NCBI GenBank assembly: GCA_900552465.1
Contig: URZO01000153.1
Coordinates: 1-6,165, forward strand
DNA from: an uncultured Parabacteroides sp.
Lineage (GTDB): Bacteria > Bacteroidota > Bacteroidia > Bacteroidales > Tannerellaceae
DNA length: 6,165 nt
Direction: 5' to 3'
The first letter of the stretch is position 1. Each line of letters opens with the position of its first letter. Of this stretch, positions 1 through 5,512 are shown one piece after another. Both the position numbers and the translations under genes were made by a program. Under the pieces are notes generated by a model. The model did not search any database, was not told the origin of the DNA, and worked only from the letters and a program-made list of their open reading frames with translations.

Positions 1-371
1 AGGCTCTGTCTTTCGTAAGAAAGATGCAGAAATTCCTTGCCACGCCCCAAGTGCCGCCACTAACATCCGCTAATAACACAACTGAAACCGCCGCCAGCCT
101 CCTGCAATGGACGGGCAATGCCATCGACCTCGTGGAACTTATCTACGGCATCGATGAGATGGGCTGCATCAACAACGGCACCATGCCACTCAAACAGCTC
201 GCCCCACTCCTTTACAAGATATTTGGGGTTGAGTCGAAGGACTGCTACCGTTTCTACACCGACATCAAACGCCGGAAGAACGAAAGCCGCACCTACTTCC
301 TTGACAGGATGCAGGAGAAATTGAACGAGAGGATGCTGCGCGATGATGAGTTGGATCGTATGAGGAGATAA
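1..371 (+). CDS. rteC: RteC-like excision regulator, C-terminal part (5' end outside window)
   Basis: The frame is open from base 3 to the TAA at 369-371 with no upstream stop. The ATG at 24 is therefore probably internal, and the gene starts left of the window. About 122 residues are visible. They include the block LQWTGNAIDLVELIYGIDEM, followed by CINNG, a KIFGVES segment, CYRFYTDIKRRK and FLDRMQEKLNERM, which match the conserved C-terminal region of RteC proteins of Bacteroides conjugative transposons. In CTnDOT, RteC is a DNA-binding activator that turns on the excision operon after RteA/RteB signalling; that role is family knowledge, not seen here. The fragment is much richer in G+C than the next two genes and similar to mobC, so it belongs to the transposon backbone. 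No hairpin terminator is evident after the stop. The family call rests on remembered motif similarity. Confidence 0.78.
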   Translation, partial: ALSFVRKMQKFLATPQVPPLTSANNTTETAASLLQWTGNAIDLVELIYGIDEMGCINNGTMPLKQLAPLLYKIFGVESKDCYRFYTDIKRRKNESRTYFLDRMQEKLNERMLRDDELDRMRR

Positions 372-393
372 AAAACAAATTCATTAGAATAAA

Positions 394-415
394 TCACATC
401 AATTTCACATCAATT
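394..415. repeat. Exact 11-bp tandem direct repeat upstream of the antitoxin promoter
   Basis: TCACATCAATT occurs at 394-404 and again, without spacer, at 405-415. A partial continuation (CAATTCATT) follows at 416-424. The repeat ends 11 bp before the -33 box at 427. The 11-bp period is about one helical turn, so two protein molecules could bind on the same DNA face. This makes it a candidate operator for autoregulation of the toxin-antitoxin unit. That role is inference; a chance slippage duplication in AT-rich DNA is the alternative. Confidence 0.6.
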
Positions 416-426
416 CAATTCATTAT

Positions 427-457
427 TTTGTTATATTAGAAAAAGATATTAACTTTG
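427..457 (+). promoter_or_regulatory. Bacteroides-type promoter for the toxin-antitoxin unit
   Basis: TTTG at 427-430 is followed by a 19-bp spacer and TAACTTTG at 450-457. This matches the established Bacteroides primary-sigma consensus TTTG-N19-21-TAnnTTTG at every defined position. Transcription would begin near 463-465, giving a leader of about 20 nt before the ATG at 486. The leader has no purine-rich Shine-Dalgarno sequence, which is common in Bacteroidetes. No second promoter is apparent before the downstream gene, so both genes are probably co-transcribed. Confidence 0.82.
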
Positions 458-485
458 CATTGAAATTGATATAGTCATAATTCAG

Positions 486-965
486 ATGAACTCAATACAC
501 GATATAACAGACTACATTATCTTACGAGTAAAATCGGAAGATAGATTTGCGTCTTTAATAAATTTAAAGTTGCAGAAGTTATTGTATTATGTTCAAGCAT
601 GGTCTTATGGTATCAATAAAAAACCTATGTTTGACGGCGAGTTTGAAGCATGGATTCATGGTCCGGTAAATCGAGAAATCTACAATCGATTTAATTCTAC
701 AAAATATCTCTATTCAGAAATCAATATTGATGATTGCATGAATCACAATGTGAGTTTATCATCAGAAGACGCTGAATTTATTGACTTTATATTGGAGAAT
801 TATCTTAAATATAGCGGTGCTGAATTAGAACGATTGTCCCACAATGAGATGCCTTGGATTGAAACACGTGGAGATTTAAATGTAAATGAGCGTTGTGACA
901 AGGTTATTACTCCAGAACTAATGATTGAGTATTATGGGAAAAAATGGGAAACTATTAAATCTTAA
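486..965 (+). CDS. Panacea/SocA-domain (DUF4065) antitoxin
   Basis: This encodes a 159-residue protein. Residues about 25-70 carry the recognisable core of the SocA/GepA family, now called Panacea: NLKLQKLLYYVQAWSYG, then FDGEFEAWIHGPVNREIYNRF. A later LSHNEMPWIETRG segment (about 118-130) matches the family's conserved 'PW..aR' block. Panacea is an antitoxin domain known to pair with many unrelated toxins encoded next to it, neutralising them by direct binding. The ATG at 486 fits the promoter and is the first in frame. The end overlaps the next gene by 32 bp, which suggests translational coupling. Base composition is very AT-rich (15 G+C in the 60 bases at 541-600), unlike rteC and mobC, which points to separately acquired cargo. 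The domain call is confident; the antitoxin role is inferred from family and context. Confidence 0.85.
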   Translation: MNSIHDITDYIILRVKSEDRFASLINLKLQKLLYYVQAWSYGINKKPMFDGEFEAWIHGPVNREIYNRFNSTKYLYSEINIDDCMNHNVSLSSEDAEFIDFILENYLKYSGAELERLSHNEMPWIETRGDLNVNERCDKVITPELMIEYYGKKWETIKS

Positions 966-1689
966 TTCAGATTCTCCTAAATACGGAAACAAATCATTAG
1001 TTACCAAAGAACAAGAAAATGAGTTAAAGAGAAGGAAGATAACTTTTTCCTTCTCTTACTTTAAGCAGATACCTAATTTTCAGATTGGAGAGTGTTCTAA
1101 GGGATGGCATATTGGGCTTCTTGAACGATTAGGTGCTTTGGGTACTATGACACCGCAAGAAGTATTAGAAGAAAATAGAGGTAGTATTGCATTAAGATGT
1201 CATCCAATAGATTGGAGTGCTAAAAACATTCCTATTCAACGAAAAGATTTAGATTGGCTACCAAAAGAAATATTGGACAATGAGACAGATTTTCCAATAA
1301 TGCAATTTTCGATAACAAAAAGTACGGGGCGTATTGTAGGTTATTTTGATCGGGATTCTTCTATATTTCACATAGTATTATTAGATCCTGAACATAATAT
1401 ACAACCGGCAAAGAAAACTAATTATCAAATACAACCAACTACAAAAGGGTTATCTCAATATGATGATTTATTAAATAAGTTGGAACGAATTAAAAGTATC
1501 GTATCAGATTGTTCTGATAAAAAGTGCAAATTGCATTCACATATTAGTGTTATAGAAGAATTACATGACAATATTGTTTATATAGGACTTGATAATGACT
1601 TCTATAGCACTTATCAAGAAATCTTAAAGAAAATTCCATTGCAAAAAATTTTGGAAAACGGAATCTTAGTAAGTATGGATAATGCTTAA
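934..1689 (+). CDS. Putative Panacea-neutralised toxin, fold not recognised
   Basis: This encodes 251 residues from the ATG at 934. A TTG at 925 in the same frame is a less likely start. There is no in-frame ATG between 934 and the conserved core, and no clear ribosome site, so translation probably relies on coupling to the antitoxin it overlaps by 32 bp. The N-terminal two thirds look like a compact domain: FSFSYFKQIPNFQIG (38-52), GWHIGLLERLGALG (57-70), RCHPIDWSAKNIPI (88-101), QFSITKSTGRIVGYF (124-138) and FHIVLLDPEHNIQP (145-158). A lysine-rich, charged C-terminal stretch of about 90 residues follows. There is no signal peptide or membrane segment, so it should be cytosolic. I do not recognise a catalytic family. 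The strand pattern around 124-155 is loosely reminiscent of small RelE-like folds, but this is weak. Toxin status is inferred only from its place after a Panacea antitoxin. Composition is as AT-rich as the antitoxin gene. Confidence 0.62.
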   Translation: MGKNGKLLNLNSDSPKYGNKSLVTKEQENELKRRKITFSFSYFKQIPNFQIGECSKGWHIGLLERLGALGTMTPQEVLEENRGSIALRCHPIDWSAKNIPIQRKDLDWLPKEILDNETDFPIMQFSITKSTGRIVGYFDRDSSIFHIVLLDPEHNIQPAKKTNYQIQPTTKGLSQYDDLLNKLERIKSIVSDCSDKKCKLHSHISVIEELHDNIVYIGLDNDFYSTYQEILKKIPLQKILENGILVSMDNA

Positions 1690-1693
1690 GTTC

Positions 1694-1740
1694 TAAAAAA
1701 ATGAAGAAAGGTTTATGGTAAGCCTTTCTTCATTTTTTTA
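1694..1740. terminator. Bidirectional intrinsic terminator between the toxin gene and mobC
   Basis: A perfect 18-bp inverted repeat (1694-1711 with 1723-1740) encloses an 11-nt loop (1712-1722). The inner stem is GAAGAAAGG/CCTTTCTTC. The outer stem is an A-run on one side and a T-run on the other, so RNA from either strand ends in a U tract. The hairpin starts 5 bp after the toxin stop and lies 1 bp past the mobC stop. It therefore terminates the two convergent transcripts and insulates the AT-rich unit from the transfer operon. Confidence 0.9.
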
Positions 1741-1741
1741 T

Positions 1742-3079
1742 TTACTTCTGCTGCAACAAATGCTTCAGGTTGTCATCGCCTGCGATGCGCTCCAGTTCAT
1801 CCTGCACAATCTGCTTCACCTCCTCCTTGATGCGCCGGTAGTTCGCCTGTACCGTTTCCTTCATTCGGTCGTTGCCGTCCTCGTCCGTGAAATCGGTAAT
1901 GACAGGAATTTTCTTGTAGGCACTTTCCTCCCGCTTGACCTTTTCGGCATCCACTACAATCTCACAGTGAAAAATCTTCTGCTCGATGCGCTCGTTGAAG
2001 TTGTCGGACACCGAACCTACAAACATGCCCTGCGTCAGACTGGAAATCTTGCTCGGCGGAATGAGCGCGTCCATCTGCGTGTTGATGGAGGTGGAAACAT
2101 CCTGCCGGTTAATGGAGATAGACTGCCGTTTCTGCAACACCTTACCAAACCGCTCCGATAGCGTCTTTGCCGTTTCGCCTACCACCTGCCCGGAAAAGAT
2201 ATTGCCGACAGTGTTCATCACCACCTTCGCCTCCTTGTCCCCGTAGTCTCGCACCAACTGGCTGAAATCCTGAAAACCCAGACACACGGCAACCTTGTTG
2301 CTTCGGGCGGTAGCTATAAGATTGTCCAGCCCTTTGAAGTATATCGTGGGCAGCTCGTCAATGATGACCGACGACTTCAGCATCCCCTTCTTGTTGATGA
2401 GTTTCACGATGCGGGAGTTGTACAATCCGAGTGCCGCCCCGTAGATGTTCTGGCGGTCGGGATTGTTGCCCACGCATAGGATTTTCGGCTCTTCGGGATT
2501 GTTGATGTCCAGCGTAAACTCGCTGTCCGACATCACCCAATAGAGCTGCGGTGAAATCATCCTCGACAGCGGAATTTTCGCCGATGCAATCTGCCCCATC
2601 AACTGCTCGGCAGCCCCTCCGAGCCATGCATCCATAAAAGGAGAAAGATAGTTCTCCAGTTCCGGGTAAGAGGTCAGTATCGGAAAAATATCCTCGTAAC
2701 GGCGGTTCAGGAACTCGATGGCATGGGGGAACGTGCAATACTTGCCGTTCTGAAAAATTTTGAGATACCAGATGATAGCCGCGAAAAGGATGATGGGCGA
2801 TTCCACAAAAAAGTCGCCCTGTTTCTGCACCCAACTCTTGTTTAAGTTGAGCATGATGGTGTACGCGCTCTCGTAAGCGTCCGTAATATCCTCCATGAAA
2901 TCCGGGTGAATGGGGTTGCAACGGTGGCTGCGTCGCGGGTCGTCGAAGTTTATCACGTAGAACTTCGGCTTCACCTTGTATCCCTCCGGGTGGTTGAGCA
3001 GATGATTATAGGCTATCGTGGACAAGTCACTGAATTTGAAATCATAGACATACATCGAGAAGCCCTTCTCAATCTGTTG
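1742..3079 (-). CDS. mobC: MobC/TraG-type coupling ATPase, 3' exon
   Basis: This is the downstream exon of the split coupling-protein gene: 445 codons from CAA (3079) to TAA (1744-1742). It begins QQIEKGFSMYVYDFKFSDLS, the usual continuation after Walker A in the Bacteroides MobC family. The Walker B segment SSVIIDELPTIY lies near residue 460 of the visible spliced protein (the Asp codon is at about 2359). It is followed by ATARSNKVAVCLGFQDFSQL and the motif SGQVVGETAKTLSERFGK, typical of TraG/TraM-recognition ATPase domains. The C-terminus is charged and helical, ending LLQQK. VirD4/TraG proteins are hexameric inner-membrane ATPases that hand the relaxase-DNA complex to the type IV secretion channel. 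An ATG at 3190 opens the same frame 37 codons earlier, but those codons are intron sequence. With exon 1, at least 664 residues are visible, about full length for MobC. Confidence 0.92.
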   Translation of the reverse strand, partial: QQIEKGFSMYVYDFKFSDLSTIAYNHLLNHPEGYKVKPKFYVINFDDPRRSHRCNPIHPDFMEDITDAYESAYTIMLNLNKSWVQKQGDFFVESPIILFAAIIWYLKIFQNGKYCTFPHAIEFLNRRYEDIFPILTSYPELENYLSPFMDAWLGGAAEQLMGQIASAKIPLSRMISPQLYWVMSDSEFTLDINNPEEPKILCVGNNPDRQNIYGAALGLYNSRIVKLINKKGMLKSSVIIDELPTIYFKGLDNLIATARSNKVAVCLGFQDFSQLVRDYGDKEAKVVMNTVGNIFSGQVVGETAKTLSERFGKVLQKRQSISINRQDVSTSINTQMDALIPPSKISSLTQGMFVGSVSDNFNERIEQKIFHCEIVVDAEKVKREESAYKKIPVITDFTDEDGNDRMKETVQANYRRIKEEVKQIVQDELERIAGDDNLKHLLQQK

Positions 3080-3117
3080 GTCGGGTAGGTCAGCTCCCTT
3101 TCGGGAGCTTTCCCCCC
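3080..3117 (-). ncRNA. Group II intron domain VI with branch-point adenosine and 3' splice site
   Basis: After domain V, a G-rich strand leads into the stem AGCTCCC/GGGAGCT capped by a GAAA loop. The returning strand reads GACCTACCCGAC. Its A at 3086 sits 7 nt before the 3' exon, inside a C-rich strand able to pair with the G run, so it is the expected bulged branch point for lariat formation. The last intron base is 3080 and the first exon base is 3079. Confidence 0.85.
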
Positions 3118-3120
3118 TAA

Positions 3121-3154
3121 GAACCGTACATGAGAGTTTCCCCTCATACGGCTC
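3121..3154 (-). ncRNA. Group II intron domain V (catalytic hairpin)
   Basis: This is an exact 34-nt hairpin on the minus strand. It has 8 lower pairs starting G-AGC-CG (the AGC catalytic triad at nucleotides 2-4), a 2-nt bulge on the 3' side (nucleotides 25-26), 6 upper pairs, and a GAAA tetraloop at 15-18. The length, bulge position, triad and GNRA loop all fit a functional domain V that coordinates the catalytic metal ions. Confidence 0.95.
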
Positions 3155-3164
3155 AAGCAATTCT
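3155..3164 (-). ncRNA. Domain IV basal helix, 3' strand
   Basis: On the minus strand AGAATTGCTT directly abuts domain V. It pairs over 10 positions, including G-U wobbles, with AGGTAATTCT at 4901-4892. The two strands flank the whole maturase gene, so they mark the base of domain IV and place the gene in its loop, the standard arrangement. The pairing was found by eye; covariation in related introns would confirm it. Confidence 0.6.
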
Positions 3165-3189
3165 AAATTTCTATATAGAAACCGGCTCA

Positions 3190-4851
3190 TTATTTCCTTT
3201 TTTTATTGAGTTGAACAATACTTCTGTGGCAGCTATCATGTATCAGGGTTTTAACCTTTTTACCTTCTACAATGTCTTCTTTGATATACCAAGACATTTC
3301 TTTATTGATAGGATTGCCACAAATGGGACATTTTCGATTTTGTCTTTCCCACATTTTAAGGATAGTTTTCTTCCCATTAAGAGTTAAAAGCATTTTGTAG
3401 GTCTCCCGTTTGTCAAAATACTCTTTATCCATTGGTTCATACGGATTTACCTCATTTCGTATCTTTACATATCGGATAATTTCTGTGTCAGTGAGGTATT
3501 TTAGAGCATGATGTCTTTTATTTACCTCGTCTTTTTTATTTTCGACAGAGAAAGTCCAACTGCGTGTTCCGATTTTTCTGAAGTATTTCTTTTTAATCCA
3601 TGTTTTACTCTTTTTGGGATGGCGTTTGAGTGCCCATCTCCATAGTTTGTGGAAAATCTGATAGTCTGCTTTACTGAATGTATCAGAGGACACTACATAC
3701 TTGTAGTAGTTAGCCCAACCTATTATTATCGGATTTAGAAGCCTTATAATAGAACTTTGAGTTACAGAGGGATTGCCTTTAACAAGCTCTCCAATCTTGT
3801 CCAAAAATCTTTTGACTCCTTCTTTGGACGGTTTTATAAGCATCTTATCGTTATACTTTCTGATGTTGAAGCCAAGAAAGTCGAAACCATTCTCTATATG
3901 GGTAATCTTAGTTTTCTCCTCAGATAGAGTAAGTCCTCTTGTCTCCAAGAACTCCTTTACTAAAGGAAGCACTTCATCTTCCAACATTTCTTTGCTTCTT
4001 CCAGTGATGATAAAGTCATCAGCATACCTTATCAAATGTACTTTGGGATAATAGGTATCTCTATGATGATTTATCTTGATAAAGCGTTCTGATAGTTTTG
4101 CTTGTAAGCCATCCAAAGCCATATTAGCTAGAGTTGGAGATATTATTCCTCCCTGCGGAGTACCCTCTTCTGTCGGAAACAGCCTGTTGTCGAAAACAAA
4201 TCCAGATTTAAGCCACTTTTTTAGCATGACTTTATCCATTGGGATATTGTCTATAAGCCATTGGTGACTGATATGATCAAAACAGCCTTTAATGTCCCCT
4301 TCCAAAATCCATTTGGGAGAAGCCTCTTTAGCCAATACACAGAAGCATTGTCCTATTGCATCGTGGGCACAACGTTCTTTGCGAAAACCGTATGAACAGT
4401 TGTCACCAGTCGTTTCGGCAATGGGGTCTAATGCCATTAAGTATAGTGCTTGCATAGCCCTGTCCTTCATGGTTGGTATTCCCAAAGGTCGGAGTTTCCC
4501 GTTCTTCTTTTTAATATGTACCCGTTTTAACGGTTGTGGACGGTATCCTCTTCTCCTTAATTCAGTTATTGCGTTCATTTTCCCATGTGAAGTCGCCCAT
4601 AAGACATGGTCAACTCCAGCTGTGTTCTTCCCTTTATTGGAAGTCACTCGTCTAACCGCCAATGCTTTGGCATAGAACGAGTGTACCAGCATCCATTGTA
4701 AGGCTTTCACCTTGTTATGTTTGCCAGCTTTTTGAGCCTTTACAATACGAGCTTGTAGCTTTTTAACTTCAACTTCACACTTGGTCCAGTTTATGCTTTC
4801 CCAAGTGTCCCATTTTGAGTTAGTAGATGCACACGATTTTGATTCGTTCAT
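3190..4851 (-). CDS. ltrA: Group II intron reverse transcriptase/maturase
   Basis: The protein has 553 residues from the ATG at 4851. An in-frame TTG at 4869 is rejected because the ribosome site AAGGAG (4865-4860) lies between it and the ATG with an 8-nt spacer. Domains in order are: an N-terminal RVT_N-like region (about 15-85); reverse-transcriptase fingers and palm with RPLGIPTMKDRA (121-132), EGDIKGCFDHI (184-194, catalytic Asp186), GTPQGGIISP (230-239), YADDF (276-280, catalytic Asp278/279), GLTLSEEKTKI (306-316) and FDFLGF (323-328); the maturase/X domain with GWANYYK (378-384) and LWRWALKRHP (403-412); and a C-terminal HNH-like module with CPIC (508-511) and HDSCH (538-542). It binds intron RNA to promote splicing and primes reverse transcription at the target site. 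All polymerase residues are present. The HNH module lacks the usual His-His pair. The stop overlaps an ATG (TAATG). The symbol is used in the generic family sense. Confidence 0.95.
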   Translation of the reverse strand: MNESKSCASTNSKWDTWESINWTKCEVEVKKLQARIVKAQKAGKHNKVKALQWMLVHSFYAKALAVRRVTSNKGKNTAGVDHVLWATSHGKMNAITELRRRGYRPQPLKRVHIKKKNGKLRPLGIPTMKDRAMQALYLMALDPIAETTGDNCSYGFRKERCAHDAIGQCFCVLAKEASPKWILEGDIKGCFDHISHQWLIDNIPMDKVMLKKWLKSGFVFDNRLFPTEEGTPQGGIISPTLANMALDGLQAKLSERFIKINHHRDTYYPKVHLIRYADDFIITGRSKEMLEDEVLPLVKEFLETRGLTLSEEKTKITHIENGFDFLGFNIRKYNDKMLIKPSKEGVKRFLDKIGELVKGNPSVTQSSIIRLLNPIIIGWANYYKYVVSSDTFSKADYQIFHKLWRWALKRHPKKSKTWIKKKYFRKIGTRSWTFSVENKKDEVNKRHHALKYLTDTEIIRYVKIRNEVNPYEPMDKEYFDKRETYKMLLTLNGKKTILKMWERQNRKCPICGNPINKEMSWYIKEDIVEGKKVKTLIHDSCHRSIVQLNKKRK

Positions 4852-4859
4852 TTGCTTTT

Positions 4860-4865
4860 CTCCTT
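4860..4865 (-). promoter_or_regulatory. Shine-Dalgarno site deciding the maturase start
   Basis: The minus strand reads AAGGAG at 4865-4860, 8 nt before the ATG at 4851. It is stronger than any site before the two toxin-antitoxin genes. It lies just inside the domain IV loop, where in Ll.LtrB-type introns maturase binding near the ribosome site lowers its own translation; such feedback here is inference. Confidence 0.75.
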
Positions 4866-4891
4866 TCAAAAGTTCTAAAAGTTTCTTGTAA

Positions 4892-5506
4892 AGAATTACC
4901 TAACGCAGAAGTCAGCACACTTTCGTGTAGGGTAATGTTGCCTTGTCCAATTCATGGATGATGGCTCAACCACATATCCTCCTCATTACAAGGATGGCGT
5001 TCGCTTTTTCTGCAATCCTATACCTGCACCCCGTTCAGCTTTCCTTACGGTTTGCTTACCTGCATTTGCAGGAGAGATACAGGCTTACCACGTTTCGTGT
5101 AAATAACATACGAGTAGGTTAGGTTCCGTCTCTTCGCCGGCAGTGCTTATGTCCGTGTAACCCTAATCAAAGAGAGAGTTATCCGACTGCATACTTTTTA
5201 GTTCAAGCCTTTCAGTATCTTTGGCTTATTCCAATTTAACGACGATTCAAACAACGATTCACATGTGTTAACCATACTACTCTGCCTAGCCTCCCAACTC
5301 TATGATACTAAGAGTTATTGTCTTTCCCTTACGGTTTTGTCTTTTCCTTTCGGAAGGAGTACATTGTCCGGACAGCTTGATACAGAATTATCACTATTGG
5401 TGCATCTGTCCGTAGGCTACCGTTGACGGAACAACGGGTTCAATCATTCAATTCCAGCTCGTGGATTAGAATTTTGAACAATTATTTACGCAACTTCGTG
5501 TCGCAC
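4892..5506 (-). ncRNA. Group II intron 5' ribozyme part (domains I-III and domain IV 5' strand)
   Basis: This stretch of about 600 bases has no gene. It is structured intron RNA running from the 5' splice site (GTGCGAC at 5506-5500) to the 5' strand of the domain IV helix (4901-4892). Domain I should occupy most of it, as it holds the exon-binding site near intron nucleotide 336. Limits between domains I, II and III were not assigned. Read in the upstream mobC frame, it adds six codons (VRHEVA) and then a TAA at 5488-5486, so unspliced message gives a truncated MobC. Confidence 0.85.
5158..5181 (-). ncRNA. EBS1 hairpin of intron domain I
   Basis: On the minus strand TAACTC (5181-5176) pairs with GGGTTA (5163-5158), closing a 12-nt loop. 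The loop contains TTTGAT at 5171-5166, the exact complement of the last six exon bases ATCAAA (IBS1). A terminal loop carrying a full complement of IBS1 is the expected form of exon-binding site 1, which selects the 5' splice site and the DNA target. EBS2 could not be assigned: several weak partners exist (for example near 5372-5378 and 5246-5256). Confidence 0.8.
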
Positions 5507-5512
5507 TTTGAT
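5507..5512 (-). other. Intron-binding site 1 (IBS1) at the end of mobC exon 1
   Basis: The last six exon bases on the minus strand, ATCAAA (codons Ile-Lys), pair perfectly with EBS1 at 5171-5166. This confirms 5507/5506 as the 5' splice junction and marks the insertion target in mobC. Confidence 0.8.

Larger units (their letters stand above)
3080..5506 (-). mobile_element. Complete group II intron inserted in mobC (sense orientation)
   Basis: The element is 2427 bp. On the minus strand it begins GTGCGAC at 5506, matching the group II GUGYG 5' consensus, and ends CTACCCGAC at 3080, matching the 3' AY consensus. Excision joins ATC AAA to CAA CAG in frame (FIK|QQIEK). Landmarks seen are the EBS1 hairpin at 5158-5181, a domain IV basal helix (4892-4901 with 3155-3164), domain V at 3121-3154, domain VI with its branch-point A at 3086, and a maturase gene in the domain IV loop. 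The domain V sequence and the maturase type suggest a bacterial CL-type (IIB-like) intron, though the class call is tentative. It lies on the same strand as mobC, as required for splicing. Its G+C is lower than that of the host gene, in keeping with independent acquisition. Confidence 0.95.

Noticed and set aside
24..26. ATG at 24 as the start of the rteC-like gene
   Set aside because: The frame has no stop back to base 3, and the visible part matches only the C-terminal region of RteC, so the gene is cut by the window edge rather than short.
925..927. TTG at 925 as the toxin start
   Set aside because: An ATG three codons later (934) is the more likely initiator. Neither has a ribosome site, so the choice is not certain.
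2358..2921. Open frame of 187 codons on the minus strand, and several plus-strand frames over 1715-3088
   Set aside because: These overlap mobC exon 2 in other frames, and their translations are low-complexity and rich in H, R and P without domain signatures. They are shadows of a GC-rich gene.
3080..3190. ATG at 3190 as the natural start of a stand-alone 482-residue coupling protein
   Set aside because: The first 37 codons are intron domains V and VI, and the protein would lack Walker A and the membrane helices that lie in exon 1. It is kept only as a possible product of unspliced RNA.
5059..5072. Small hairpin CCTGC-ATTT-GCAGG as a terminator or operator
   Set aside because: It lies inside the 5' ribozyme part of the intron and is best explained as one of its RNA stems.
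5372..5378. Candidate EBS2 pairing with ACAGTTT upstream of IBS1
   Set aside because: It can form 7 pairs with one wobble, but it is about 200 nt from EBS1, farther than expected, and other weak matches exist, so it was not called.
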